Source: JAEXZL01 sp049943125 (GTDB lineage: Bacteria; Bacillota; Clostridia; Clostridiales; Clostridiaceae). From it: a stretch of 64,000 nucleotides of DNA. A model generated the notes under the pieces. It was given only the letters and a program-made list of their open reading frames with translations. It did not search any database and had not been told where the DNA came from. Location of the stretch: assembly GCF_049943125.1 (NCBI RefSeq), contig NZ_CP188040.1, forward strand, positions 496,001-560,000, given 5' to 3'. Both the position numbers and the translations under genes were made by a program. The first letter of the stretch is position 1. The number at the start of each line of letters is the position of its first letter. Below, in pieces: positions 54,374 to 63,873 of this stretch.

Positions 54374-54703
54374 TTAATTAGTCGCTATCTCACAAAACCC
54401 TCTATCAAAATCCTGGAGATAATCATCAACAAACTCTCCTATTACATCTACTAAATGTATCGGTGAAACAATATTTGAATATAATAGATTCAACAATTCA
54501 TAGACCTTGTGAGGCTGAGGACTTATAACTTCTATTGCATCCCTTTCTATAGAAACTATCTCATCATCTTCATAGTCAACTCTTTCTACTTCAATCCCGT
54601 AAGCCTGTACACCATGGATAACACCTCTTACTACTCTATAATAGTATACAGATTTTCTACTGCCATACCTAACAGAAGTATTTAAGCTTTTTATTACCTT
54701 CAT
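54374..54703 (-). CDS. Small DUF6514-like protein of unknown function
   Basis: The start is at MKVIKSLNTSVRYGSRKSVY, where GGAGGG lies seven bases upstream (that signal is itself inside a longer frame). The 109-residue protein is soluble and acidic, with a beta-rich N-terminal half and a helical C-terminal half (VYELLNLLYSNIVSPIHLVD). It resembles small clostridial proteins grouped as DUF6514. No function is known to me. Confidence 0.6.
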   Translation of the reverse strand: MKVIKSLNTSVRYGSRKSVYYYRVVRGVIHGVQAYGIEVERVDYEDDEIVSIERDAIEVISPQPHKVYELLNLLYSNIVSPIHLVDVIGEFVDDYLQDFDRGFCEIATN

Positions 54704-54718
54704 CTTGTTACCCTCCAT

Positions 54719-55023
54719 TTTTTCTCATATAGCGAACATAACTTTCTCTAAGCATAATATTAACATTTAACGTATAAAATGTATGTCAGTTATCGCCTAT
54801 AATTATTAAAAATATTCTTACTATTGTGACATCTTCACCCTTCTATTGTTAATTATTTCATACTAACTAAGAATCCTTATTAACTGGGAAACTATTTGAA
54901 TTTATTTGATGTCGAATTTATCCTTATAGTGTACAAAATAGAACAATAAAAAAATATAATATATGTTATTTTTTCAACACTCTCAAAATATATATTCTGG
55001 TTTCAACAAAATAATATATAATT
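54719..55023. other. AT-rich intergenic region without a gene
   Basis: It contains the promoter region of the small DUF6514-like gene and AT-rich DNA. I see no supported gene. The candidate small RNA unit begins after it. Confidence 0.5.
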
Positions 55024-55069
55024 ACTAAAAAAACAAAAACAGCCGTGAATTTATATTCTTGGCTGTTTT
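55024..55069 (-). terminator. Terminator of the candidate small RNA near 55.1 kb
   Basis: AAAACAGCC and GGCTGTTTT pair perfectly around a 16-base loop, with a long T-rich run (TTTTTGTTTTTTT) on the minus strand. Confidence 0.85.
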
Positions 55070-55127
55070 GTTTTCTCACCCATTTTATTGAACCATAGTT
55101 GTAAGTGTATACGTTACCACACCCTAT
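55025..55127 (-). ncRNA. Candidate small RNA upstream of the oxidoreductase gene
   Basis: A promoter on the minus strand (TTGATT at 55160-55155, exactly 17 bases, TATAAT at 55137-55132) precedes about 100 bases that end in a strong intrinsic terminator. Only minimal peptides (such as MGEKTKQPRI) could be encoded, without a ribosome binding site. I read this as a stand-alone small RNA gene of unknown family. A 64-codon minus-strand frame overlapping the promoter is not credible as a gene. Confidence 0.45.
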
Positions 55128-55483
55128 TATTATTATAATAAATAAAGTCACAAAAATCAAGAATATTTCATCATTTTTTTCACTAATTTTTATTCTTTTT
55201 TAAGTTATTTTAAAATATTCTCTTTTATATTTCGATTATTTTCTACATACATTTATTAATAGTTATTAATGAAACTAAGATTTAACTATTAGTTCATAAA
55301 ATAATCTTGAATTTTCCATCTGTGTTGTCTAAATAATCTTTACATTGAATATAGCATGTGTATAATAATTATATGATAAACTATAGTTATTGAGTAATAT
55401 TAATGATTAAATTATTAACAGTACATTTTTATTATATTCTTAATATTATTTATATATAAGCTATATATTAGGAGGATTTTTTT

Positions 55484-56701
55484 ATGGAAGATTGTAAAAG
55501 AATTATTGTTATAGGTAATGGAGCTGCGGGACTTAATGCCGTAAAGTCCATCAGAAACAGCGATAAAGAAACACCTATATTAATAATTTCTAAAGAAGAG
55601 TATAGGACATACTATAGACCTCAGCTTTCATCTCTTATTGTGAAAGATATGCAGGAAAAAAGGTTTTATGTACAATCCCCAGAGTGGTATCAGGAAAACA
55701 ACATAGATGAGCTCTTGGGAGTAGAAGTAAAAGCTATAGATCCAAAGAAAAAAAGTATTATTCTTAATACTAATGAAGAATTAGATTATTCTAAACTGAT
55801 AATAGCAACGGGAAGCTATAATTTTATTCCCCCAATAAAAGCAGGAAATACTATTCTTTCCTCAGATAATTACAGAAGCTTTGAAGGTATCTACTCCATC
55901 AAGGATATAAAGGACGCCTTAGAGGTAAAGGAAGCCTTAGACAAAGCACAAACTGCAGTTGTATTAGGAGGTGGCTTATTAGGACTAGAAGCCGCCTGGG
56001 AAATGAAACAGAAAGGCTTAAATGTTAAGGTTATTGAATTTTTCCCAAGGCTACTTCCCAAACAACTGGATGTGGAGGGAAGCAGGATATTTGAGGATAT
56101 AGCTAGTGATAGCGGTGTTGATATAATACTAGGAGATAGCATAACAGAAATAGTTATGGAGAACTCTACTCTAAGGGGATTAAAGCTTCAAAGCGGAAAA
56201 GAGATAAGCTGCGATATACTTCTATGTTCTGTTGGAATCCGATGTAATTTAAAGCTTGCAGAAGCTGCTGGTGTTGAAATTAACAGAGGAATCGTGGTTA
56301 ATAGTAAAATGGAGACAAGCATTCCTGGTATCTATGCCTGTGGCGACTGTGCAGAAGTTAATGGTATGGTATATGGTAATTGGATGGCTTCTATAGAAAT
56401 GGGCAAGATAGCAGGTGAAAATATTGTTGGTAACACCTCCCTATTTGAAGATTTCAACTCCTCATTAATGCTGAATTCTCTAGGAGCAAAAATATTCTCA
56501 GCAGGGAACATGAATTTTGAAGATCAGGAGATTGTTCAGCTTTCCTTTAGACAAGGAAGACAATACAAGAAGCTTTTCTTTAAAGAGAATAAGCTGCAAG
56601 GTGGTATACTCATAGGTAATATAGGATCAATGGCAAAGATAAATGCAGGCATGAAGAGTTCTATGACAAAGGAAGAAGCTCTAACCTCAGGAATATTATA
56701 A
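55484..56701 (+). CDS. FAD-dependent NAD(P)H oxidoreductase (NADH:rubredoxin reductase-like)
   Basis: The protein has 405 residues of the pyridine-nucleotide-disulphide fold: FAD motif IIVIGNGAAGLNAVKSIR at the N-terminus, NAD motif VVLGGGLLGLEAAWEMK in the middle and the second FAD motif IPGIYACGDCAEVNG. No redox-active Cys pair is present at the usual disulphide position. The sequence fits the clostridial NADH:rubredoxin oxidoreductase group, used in oxygen and peroxide detoxification, or the N-terminal half of NirB. AGGAGG supports the start. It is monocistronic. Confidence 0.85.
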   Translation: MEDCKRIIVIGNGAAGLNAVKSIRNSDKETPILIISKEEYRTYYRPQLSSLIVKDMQEKRFYVQSPEWYQENNIDELLGVEVKAIDPKKKSIILNTNEELDYSKLIIATGSYNFIPPIKAGNTILSSDNYRSFEGIYSIKDIKDALEVKEALDKAQTAVVLGGGLLGLEAAWEMKQKGLNVKVIEFFPRLLPKQLDVEGSRIFEDIASDSGVDIILGDSITEIVMENSTLRGLKLQSGKEISCDILLCSVGIRCNLKLAEAAGVEINRGIVVNSKMETSIPGIYACGDCAEVNGMVYGNWMASIEMGKIAGENIVGNTSLFEDFNSSLMLNSLGAKIFSAGNMNFEDQEIVQLSFRQGRQYKKLFFKENKLQGGILIGNIGSMAKINAGMKSSMTKEEALTSGIL

Positions 56702-56716
56702 AACCTAAAATAACTA

Positions 56717-56758
56717 AAGGAGTAAGGGAACAGCACCACCCTTACTCCTTCATATTTT
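56717..56758 (+). terminator. Terminator between the oxidoreductase and ssb genes
   Basis: A perfect 12-bp stem (AAGGAGTAAGGG / CCCTTACTCCTT, loop of ten) lies 15 bases after the oxidoreductase stop. T-rich sequence follows on the plus strand; it may also end ssb transcripts. Confidence 0.85.
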
Positions 56759-56762
56759 AAAT

Positions 56763-57113
56763 CTATTGACTTTGAACCTCTTCTTTTTCCTGCTTTTTGC
56801 TACCTACAAAGCGAAAGTCCTCCGCTACAACCTCAGCTATATAACGCTTCTTACCATCCTCGTCCTCATAGCTTCCAGTTCTAAGCCTTCCACTGATGCT
56901 TATTAGGCTTCCCTTCTTCATATATTCAGCTACCACTTGAGCTTTTCTTCCCCAAATAGTAACAGGAATTAAATCTGCCTTTTTTTCACCATCTGCTGAA
57001 CGAAAGTTTCTTTCTACTGCAATAACAAAACGTGTAAAGAGCTTTTCGCTACCTTCAAGAATTCTGAGTTCAGGATCTTTAATCAATCTGCCAACTAACA
57101 CAATTTTATTCAT
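56763..57113 (-). CDS. ssb: Single-stranded DNA-binding protein
   Basis: This OB-fold protein coats single-stranded DNA. MNKIVLVGRLIKDPELRI, FVIAVERNFRS, IPVTIWGRKAQVVAEYMKKG and SISGRLRTGSYEDEDGKKRY are typical. At 116 residues it is short and lacks the acidic DDDIPF-type tail of the main replicative SSB, so it is probably a second copy. Two adjacent ATG codons follow GGAGG; the second has the better spacing. Confidence 0.9.
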   Translation of the reverse strand: MNKIVLVGRLIKDPELRILEGSEKLFTRFVIAVERNFRSADGEKKADLIPVTIWGRKAQVVAEYMKKGSLISISGRLRTGSYEDEDGKKRYIAEVVAEDFRFVGSKKQEKEEVQSQ

Positions 57114-57195
57114 CATGTATACCTCCAATATAATTCTATTGAAAATTATATCCATGATGGAAATTTATATACAAATATTGTTTGAATATTTTATA

Positions 57196-58065
57196 TTATT
57201 TCACTTCTACTACACTCTTTAAATATTCCATGAAGCCATCTCTAAGTTCAGGTCTTTTAAGAGCAAAATCTACCGTTGCCTGAAGATATCCAAGTTTATC
57301 CCCTACATCATATCTTCTTCCAGAGAAAGCATAGGCATAAATTGCCTCATTCTTCATGAGAAGCTTCAAAGCATCTGTAAGCTGAATTTCTCCATTAACC
57401 CCTGGAGGTGTATTTTCTAGTATATCAAAAATTCTTGGTGTTATTATGTACCTGCCTAGAATAGCTATATTAGAAGGCGATTCCTCCATCCTTGGCTTTT
57501 CTACCAGGCCTTTTACCTTGAAAACATCATCTTCAATCTTTAGAGGCGTTACAATACCGTACTTGCTAACATCCTCTTGTGGTACAGGCTGAACACCAAG
57601 GATACTGGTCTTATATTCTTTATAGCATTCCAATAGCTGCTTTAAGCAAGGAACCTCACTATCTACTATATCGTCTCCAAGCATTACAGCGAAGGGCTCA
57701 TTCCCCACAAAGGTTTTAGCACAATAAATAGCATGTCCAAGACCTTTAGGCTCTTTTTGTCTAATATAATATACCTCAGCTAAGGAAGATATACTTCTAA
57801 CTAGTTCTAATAGCTCTTCTTTGTTTTTTTCTTCTAACTCTTTTTCCAGCTCTACAGATTTATCAAAATGATCCTCTATAGATTTCTTATTTCTTCCAGT
57901 GATTATAAGTATCTGCTCTATTCCTGAAGCCACCGCCTCTTCGACAATGTACTGTATAGTAGGCTTGTCTACTATAGGTAGCATTTCCTTAGGTTGCGAT
58001 TTAGTAGCTGGTAAAAATCTAGTACCTAAGCCTGCTGCAGGTATGATTGCCTTTCGTACTTTCAT
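57196..58065 (-). CDS. galU: UTP--glucose-1-phosphate uridylyltransferase
   Basis: It makes UDP-glucose for polysaccharide and glycolipid synthesis. The start is MKVRKAIIPAAGLGTRFLPA with AGGAGG ten bases upstream. The nucleotide-binding loop GLGTRFLPATKSQPKEMLPI, the metal-binding LGDDIV, and VKGLVEKP are intact. The length of 289 residues is normal. It lies between the Big_2-repeat protein gene and ssb, all on the minus strand. Confidence 0.96.
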   Translation of the reverse strand: MKVRKAIIPAAGLGTRFLPATKSQPKEMLPIVDKPTIQYIVEEAVASGIEQILIITGRNKKSIEDHFDKSVELEKELEEKNKEELLELVRSISSLAEVYYIRQKEPKGLGHAIYCAKTFVGNEPFAVMLGDDIVDSEVPCLKQLLECYKEYKTSILGVQPVPQEDVSKYGIVTPLKIEDDVFKVKGLVEKPRMEESPSNIAILGRYIITPRIFDILENTPPGVNGEIQLTDALKLLMKNEAIYAYAFSGRRYDVGDKLGYLQATVDFALKRPELRDGFMEYLKSVVEVK

Positions 58066-58137
58066 AAACAGTAATCCTCCTAACACCAAATATATACTTT
58101 ATTATAACTCAATTTATATAATACTAACAGCACGCTG

Positions 58138-59025
58138 TTAAATTACATTGACCTTGACAAATATGATTTTATCACCACAGGTTACCTCAATAATATTTCT
58201 TCCTTTATTTATTGCAGTAATAGTACCATCCTCTTTTATATCTATAACCTTAATATAATCAATAATCCTATACTCCACCTTAGGAGGTAGAGCTTCTTTT
58301 GGCTCAGTTACAATATGTAATTGAAGCTTTATATTATCTCCTTGATATATATCAAACTCTTCTGATGAAGCCTTAAGAGATATAACCCTTATCTCAGGAT
58401 ATACCTTGGCATTAACCACTGTTTGATCCTCTCCACATCTAATTATTATATCAGCATTTCCTTCTTTTAATGCAGTGACTTCTCCTTCAGAATTAACCGA
58501 TAGCACTTCAGGATCTCCACTGATAGTATAAGTTATTTCAGGAATATCAGACTCATCAGGAAATATATTTACCCTTGGTTTTATCTCCCGTGTTTCTCCA
58601 ATTTCTAAATCCAGCATAGCTTCCTCTGTCCATATCTCTATTATGGGCTTTACAGTTACATCTATATACATATTCTTTTTATTAGATATCACATTAATCC
58701 TTGTTTTTCCAATAGCTAATGCTCTTAAGATACCACTCTCATCTATTGACACTATTTCTTCATTATCGGAGGTGATATTTAAAGCTTCTGCTAAAGCATA
58801 ACTAGGTATCACATTCCTCTTCAACGGAAGCTTTATTTCTTCTCCAGCATATAATACAACTTCCTTTTTCGATTCAATATTAAAGGAATCGTAGATAGGC
58901 TTTAGCATTCCCTGGGAAAACAGATAATATTGACTTATTATAATTACAAAGAAAGAAAGAATAAAAACAGTTATAAGCACCTTTATTCTTTTCGCCTGCA
59001 TAAATGCAGTATTAAGTTTTTTCAA
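58138..59025 (-). CDS. Membrane-anchored protein with Big_2 Ig-like repeats
   Basis: One N-terminal membrane helix (about 15-37) is followed by an extracytoplasmic part with three bacterial Ig-like (Big_2) repeats. Each has the pattern SxxxEVxSVxxxGxxxAxxxGxxxI: IVSIDESGILRALAIGKTRI, VLSVNSEGEVTALKEGNADI and VIDIKEDGTITAINKGRNII. Such modules occur in adhesins and envelope proteins. Translation starts at TTG, with AGGGGTGA upstream. No catalytic or cell-wall sorting signal is present. Confidence 0.8.
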   Translation of the reverse strand: MKKLNTAFMQAKRIKVLITVFILSFFVIIISQYYLFSQGMLKPIYDSFNIESKKEVVLYAGEEIKLPLKRNVIPSYALAEALNITSDNEEIVSIDESGILRALAIGKTRINVISNKKNMYIDVTVKPIIEIWTEEAMLDLEIGETREIKPRVNIFPDESDIPEITYTISGDPEVLSVNSEGEVTALKEGNADIIIRCGEDQTVVNAKVYPEIRVISLKASSEEFDIYQGDNIKLQLHIVTEPKEALPPKVEYRIIDYIKVIDIKEDGTITAINKGRNIIEVTCGDKIIFVKVNVI

Positions 59026-59159
59026 TATTTCACCCCTATAATTTTACTTTCATTCTACAAAGACTAGTTATCTATATAATTATACTCTTATACAATGAAA
59101 AAATATGTCTAATTATGTATATTCTATATCTTAATTTAATCTATTATAGTATTGTAGTG

Positions 59160-61643
59160 CTAAATGAAAAGCTCTCTCTTCTCATTAAGTAACTTAATAA
59201 AAACCTGCGCCATGTGAGGATCGAATTGAGTTCCTTTATTTTTATCTATCTCATAGATAGCTTCATCAATTGATATTGCTTTTTTATAAGACCTATTTGA
59301 TGTCATGGCATCATAAGCATCAACAATAGATAAACACCTTGCCTCTTCTGGTATACCTTCTCCTTTTATCCCCCTTGGATAACCTAACCCATCATATCTT
59401 TCATGATGACAAAGCACAGCAGGAACAACCTTTATCAGCGCTGGTACATGTTTAAATATATCCACTGATAGCTCAACATGCTTCCTCATAATTGCCATCT
59501 CATTTTCAGTAAGTCTACCTTCTTTACATAGAATCCTATTAGGAATTCCAATCTTTCCTACATCATGAAGCAATCCTGCCATTCGTAGTATCTCTATCAT
59601 TTCTTCATCAAAGCCTAGAGCCTCACCCAGGAGGACTCCATATCTCGAAACATTTTCTGAATGAACAAATTTATATTTATCCTTTAGATCTACAGCCCCT
59701 GCTATGGCAAACATGGAGGCCAGCATTAAATCTTCTTCTTCCCCAATATACCCCTTATCCTCCATCTCCTTCTCATAAAGCTTAGTTCGATTTTTTCCTA
59801 AACGCTTTGCTGTATACATGGCCTTATCAGCTTTTTCTAAGAGCTGATTTTTACTTAAATCATTAAAGGGATAAGCAACTACGCCACAGCTTAAGGATAT
59901 TAAAGGTTGAACATTATTGTCAAAGCCATAAAAGGTCTGGACGTCTTTTCTCACCCTTTCAGCAAAATCAAAGGCTTCCTTTTCATCTCTTTCCATAAGT
60001 ATCACAGCGAATTCTTCACCGCCATATCTACAGGCTACATCTCTTTCGGTGATATGACTTTTAATAATTTTACCTATACTTTTCAGTGCTGCATCACCAG
60101 CAGCATGACCATAGATATCATTATAAAACTTAAAATAATCTACATCAAACATCACTACTGCTATGGATGAAAATTCCTTGTAATTCACCTTATTCTCAAT
60201 AAAATTATAAAAGTATCTGTGATTATATAGCCCAGTTAATCCATCAGTAACTGACTGTTCCTTAGCTTTTTGATAATTTCTTGCATTATCAAAGGCCGGT
60301 GCTGCTCCATTAATTATAGTGATAAGATTATCTATATCGTCCTTATGGTAAGAAGTACCATCACTTTTCTCTCCTACTCCAACAATCCCCAATACTTGTC
60401 CCCTCAGCTTTATAGGAGCGAATAGCTCCAAGCGTAAAATGGAGATTTCCTCCTTTTCCGAAGACCATAGGGAATTAAAGTATGAATTTTCACAAAGCTC
60501 GTCACTGGTAAGAATAACCCTTTCCTTAAGCCACTTAACCAAAGGATGTCTATTAGTTAGGTTAATATTAATGAATTCATTACTATCATCACTCCTGGCT
60601 ACGGGTTTAAAGGGATTATTCTCATACTGCTCCAAAAAAACAAAAACTTTTTCAGGCTGAAGTATTTTATTAATTGCTTCAATGACATATTCGCCAATCT
60701 CAGATATTTCTAAACAGCTAATAAGCTTTTCAGAATACTCTCTCATAGCTCCCTTTTGACTTATCTTTTCCTTATAAAAAAGAATATCAACAAAATCTCC
60801 TACCATAAGCTTAAATTTATCATGAAATAGTACGTTAAAAACAACTATAAGTACTCCAGATAATATACCACTGAGGTTGTTCCCAAATTTTATACGCTTA
60901 AATACCGAAAGAAATAAATAAAAAATAACCATCTGAATTATAATAAATCCTATTATATTTATAAGCTTCCTTACGATTAATCTAGTACCTAAAAACCTAT
61001 GTCTATAAATAGAATAAAATATACAGATAGCATTGAATAAATTTAAAGCTATATCTACAGGATATCGCCCTATACTTTCATTAAAGAAATTCAATAAAGC
61101 ACCTATAACTGTTGCTGCCATTCCTACAATAATTAGGATTACCTTTTCTAAGGGGATTTCCTTTTTTTTCACCGGCTCAAGTATTCTTACCACAGATAAA
61201 ATAAACAGATAATTTCCCCATATAGCAAATACATATGCCCCCCATCCCAGTACATAGCTTAAGCCCTCTGGTGTGATTGTGGCGTCGGTAATCAAGGCTC
61301 CAGATGCGTTTATTATTAATAAAAGAAAGGCTATAAAATAATTTATATACAAGCTCCTCTTATTTATTTTATTCCTTACAAAAACCAATGAAAAATGATA
61401 AAAAATCAATGAGGTGCCAATCATACCAGTACATATGAGCTTATTCCACAAAAGCACGTCTCCTAGAAACTGGAGTCTCATAAATAATGAGCCTAGAGAC
61501 CATATAGACATTGCAATTAAAAATATACTGTACATAATTCTTTCTTTAGTTTTCTTCGAATAAAGAAATATCAATAATAAGAGCATAAAACATATAAATG
61601 CCACTGCTGGAAATATTGTCTTTATAGTAAGCAAGCTCATCAT
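59160..61643 (-). CDS. c-di-GMP enzyme with 7TM sensor, GAF, GGDEF and HD-GYP domains
   Basis: Residues about 1-240 hold seven or eight membrane helices (histidine-kinase-type 7TM sensor). A GAF-like domain (about 300-460) precedes GGDEF (VACRYGGEEFAVIL at about 535) and a C-terminal HD-GYP phosphodiesterase (LLHDVGKIGIPN at about 685, HHERYDGLGYPRG). Both active-site signatures look complete, so it could make and break c-di-GMP. The inhibitory RxxD motif before GGEEF is replaced by TERD. Two ATG codons follow AGAGGTGATA; either may be used. The GH3-like gene ends 16 bases upstream. Confidence 0.92.
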   Translation of the reverse strand: MMSLLTIKTIFPAVAFICFMLLLLIFLYSKKTKERIMYSIFLIAMSIWSLGSLFMRLQFLGDVLLWNKLICTGMIGTSLIFYHFSLVFVRNKINKRSLYINYFIAFLLLIINASGALITDATITPEGLSYVLGWGAYVFAIWGNYLFILSVVRILEPVKKKEIPLEKVILIIVGMAATVIGALLNFFNESIGRYPVDIALNLFNAICIFYSIYRHRFLGTRLIVRKLINIIGFIIIQMVIFYLFLSVFKRIKFGNNLSGILSGVLIVVFNVLFHDKFKLMVGDFVDILFYKEKISQKGAMREYSEKLISCLEISEIGEYVIEAINKILQPEKVFVFLEQYENNPFKPVARSDDSNEFININLTNRHPLVKWLKERVILTSDELCENSYFNSLWSSEKEEISILRLELFAPIKLRGQVLGIVGVGEKSDGTSYHKDDIDNLITIINGAAPAFDNARNYQKAKEQSVTDGLTGLYNHRYFYNFIENKVNYKEFSSIAVVMFDVDYFKFYNDIYGHAAGDAALKSIGKIIKSHITERDVACRYGGEEFAVILMERDEKEAFDFAERVRKDVQTFYGFDNNVQPLISLSCGVVAYPFNDLSKNQLLEKADKAMYTAKRLGKNRTKLYEKEMEDKGYIGEEEDLMLASMFAIAGAVDLKDKYKFVHSENVSRYGVLLGEALGFDEEMIEILRMAGLLHDVGKIGIPNRILCKEGRLTENEMAIMRKHVELSVDIFKHVPALIKVVPAVLCHHERYDGLGYPRGIKGEGIPEEARCLSIVDAYDAMTSNRSYKKAISIDEAIYEIDKNKGTQFDPHMAQVFIKLLNEKRELFI

Positions 61644-61659
61644 TATCACCTCTATATCT

Positions 61660-63237
61660 TTAGCTAGTAATTAATTTTATAACTTCTTCTCCTGGATTCA
61701 CCTTAGAAATTCTCAATTCCTTCTTAGACTTTAGCTTCTTAAAGCTACCTTCCTTCAGTATAGTCACTATTAGAGCATCTCTATTTAAAAGCTGCTCCAT
61801 ATCCTTAAAGTCATGATCAACCTCTCCCAGGGCTTTTCTTATTCTTAGCTTCGCCTGATCTGCTGTTATAGCTAAACCCTCCAGCTCACAATATAAATGG
61901 AGAACAGGCTCTCTGTCCTTATATTCTTTAGACACTACCCATTCCTTAACTGGTAGCTGTGAGTTATTTATGGAGGTTTCCATGGTATCTGAGGTTATTC
62001 TTGTAAAGCCTGCTAGGTCTATAACATTAGAAATTCTATCCACATATCGGATTTGAGGCTGATATATACCATACTCCTTATTATCTAAAGCAGTACATTC
62101 TATTATGTCGCCAACCCTGTACCTTACAAAAACCCCACCCTTAAGCTTAGTGGTAACAATCTCATATCTTTCTCCTGCCTTTAGCTCGTTTAACAAAACT
62201 GTCTGTGGAACGTAGCTATTATCCTGTAGGCTTTTTAAGGATTCTTTTTCCGGTATGAATTCCAAAAAATTCACGTCTGGATAAAAGGTCATCCCTTTGT
62301 CTCCAAAGGTTTCTGTTGCCACAAAGGTTATCTCTGTGCCCCCATACACTTCAATGGGCTTCTTTCCCCAATAGTACTCCAATTTTTCTTTATACTCCTT
62401 ACTGTCTGTACCAGCACATAATAAACCCTTTAGCTTCCATATATCCTTAGGAAGTATTTGTCTTTTATAAATCTTACTTTTTAAATAAGCTGTAATAAGC
62501 CTATACCACATCTTAACATTCTTAGGTTTATACCCTTTCATCATGCTATCTTTTTTATTACTAGACCTATTAGCAAAGCTTTCTCCAATCCTTATTAAAA
62601 CACTAGAAATACCAAAAAATAAATCAATTCCTCTTTCTAAGCCTAATTGGAAGCCCTTTATATTTCTTTCCTCAAAGGACATATTTTCTGCTTCTGCTAA
62701 TGGAGGAAGATAATTAAATTTTATTTCCTCTTCCACTATATGTGGAAGCATTCCTGTTAAATAAGGAAGCGGTGCCATTCCATATAGAAAGGAATCATTT
62801 CTTCTAATGTTCACCTGCCACTTCTTTTCGCAAGTAGCAAAAATCAGACCAGCTATCATGCATTTTTTATGCTCTTTAACCATCTCTTCTGAAAATGGCG
62901 CCAGCTTTATAGGATGACTTCCACCCTTCCAGGTTGTTTGTATCCAGTATTTAGTCTTAGATGGTAGCTTGTCTTCTTGTTTATTCAAAAGAATGTCAGA
63001 GTAATCCTCATAAGTTGTTAACGGAACTATACTCCTAAATTCCTCAACACTTTTAGGCTTAACTCCTTTCCCCATAATTTTTTCTCCTATGTAACTATTA
63101 GATAGCAGCTCTATCTGCTCAAGGAGTAATCTTTCTTGAATATCCATTACCTCTTCTATGGATAAATCAATGTACCCACAGTATTTCTTCCAAATTGCTT
63201 CATATTCCTGGTTATCCAGCATTCCTTCAAGATTCAT
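61660..63237 (-). CDS. GH3-family acyl-adenylating enzyme
   Basis: This 525-residue protein belongs to the GH3 family, named after plant auxin-amido synthetases and part of the adenylate-forming (ANL) superfamily. Motifs: IQTTWKGGSHPIKLAP (phosphate loop region), VYGGTEITFVATETFG, and FVRYRVGDIIECTALD, followed by the small C-terminal domain. It would activate a carboxylic acid with ATP, possibly joining it to an amine. Bacterial members are poorly characterised and the substrate is unknown. AGGAG supports the start. It lies between a membrane methyltransferase gene and the c-di-GMP enzyme gene, probably in one operon. Confidence 0.85.
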   Translation of the reverse strand: MNLEGMLDNQEYEAIWKKYCGYIDLSIEEVMDIQERLLLEQIELLSNSYIGEKIMGKGVKPKSVEEFRSIVPLTTYEDYSDILLNKQEDKLPSKTKYWIQTTWKGGSHPIKLAPFSEEMVKEHKKCMIAGLIFATCEKKWQVNIRRNDSFLYGMAPLPYLTGMLPHIVEEEIKFNYLPPLAEAENMSFEERNIKGFQLGLERGIDLFFGISSVLIRIGESFANRSSNKKDSMMKGYKPKNVKMWYRLITAYLKSKIYKRQILPKDIWKLKGLLCAGTDSKEYKEKLEYYWGKKPIEVYGGTEITFVATETFGDKGMTFYPDVNFLEFIPEKESLKSLQDNSYVPQTVLLNELKAGERYEIVTTKLKGGVFVRYRVGDIIECTALDNKEYGIYQPQIRYVDRISNVIDLAGFTRITSDTMETSINNSQLPVKEWVVSKEYKDREPVLHLYCELEGLAITADQAKLRIRKALGEVDHDFKDMEQLLNRDALIVTILKEGSFKKLKSKKELRISKVNPGEEVIKLITS

Positions 63238-63309
63238 ATATTTATCTCCTATAATTCAAAATATTTTAAATGCTTACTCTGTTATACTCTACTTCCTTCT
63301 AGCTATAGC

Positions 63310-63873
63310 CTAAGCTCTAGCCCTATTAATAAATTTCTTTATACTTTTAATATTAGGTATAAGCATTGGCGTTACCCTTTGATATTCACCATAGTCAGAA
63401 AAGTTCTTGATAAAAAAATATTTTTCTTGAAGTATTACATATATAACATCGATAAATGTCCAAATAAATGAAGCCATAAGCATAATTCCAGACTCTAAAT
63501 ATAGAGCATAAAAAAAATACATAAAAAAAAACCACAACACCCCAGGATGTCTGCAGAGGCTATAGGTTCCCGTTTTAACTAGTCCTGTGTGAAATTCACT
63601 TCCTCCATAAGTTTTAGTGAAGGGTAACTCTAAAAACAGAGAATAGATTAAACATAGTAAAAACAATACAGCCAAAATTAAATATAGCCAGTTTAGGCCG
63701 CTAGCCTCTGAAGGCACATTTCCTAAAAAAGTAATTCCTATAGTTCCATAAAACATCATAATAAGACCTAATAAACCGCTAATAATCTTTAAACTCTGCC
63801 TTCCTTTATCGTTTAAATAATCAAAGAGATAAAAGAAGATAAATGACAAACTACCCAAAATTATATATTTCAT
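63310..63873 (-). CDS. Isoprenylcysteine/phospholipid methyltransferase-like membrane protein
   Basis: The protein has 187 residues and five or six membrane helices. The C-terminal half has the ICMT/PEMT-type pattern LVKTGTYSLCRHPGVLWFFF and then LQEKYFFIKNFSDYGEYQRVTP, in which the RHP and the Glu are expected at the SAM-binding and active site. It probably methylates a lipid or small molecule in the membrane. AGAGGAG supports the start. The GH3-like gene follows by 72 bases, so the two may act in one pathway. Confidence 0.8.
   Translation of the reverse strand: MKYIILGSLSFIFFYLFDYLNDKGRQSLKIISGLLGLIMMFYGTIGITFLGNVPSEASGLNWLYLILAVLFLLCLIYSLFLELPFTKTYGGSEFHTGLVKTGTYSLCRHPGVLWFFFMYFFYALYLESGIMLMASFIWTFIDVIYVILQEKYFFIKNFSDYGEYQRVTPMLIPNIKSIKKFINRARA

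Noticed and set aside
54966..55160. Minus-strand 64-codon hydrophobic frame
   Set aside because: It has no ribosome binding site and overlaps the promoter and terminator of a candidate small RNA; its hydrophobicity follows from AT richness.
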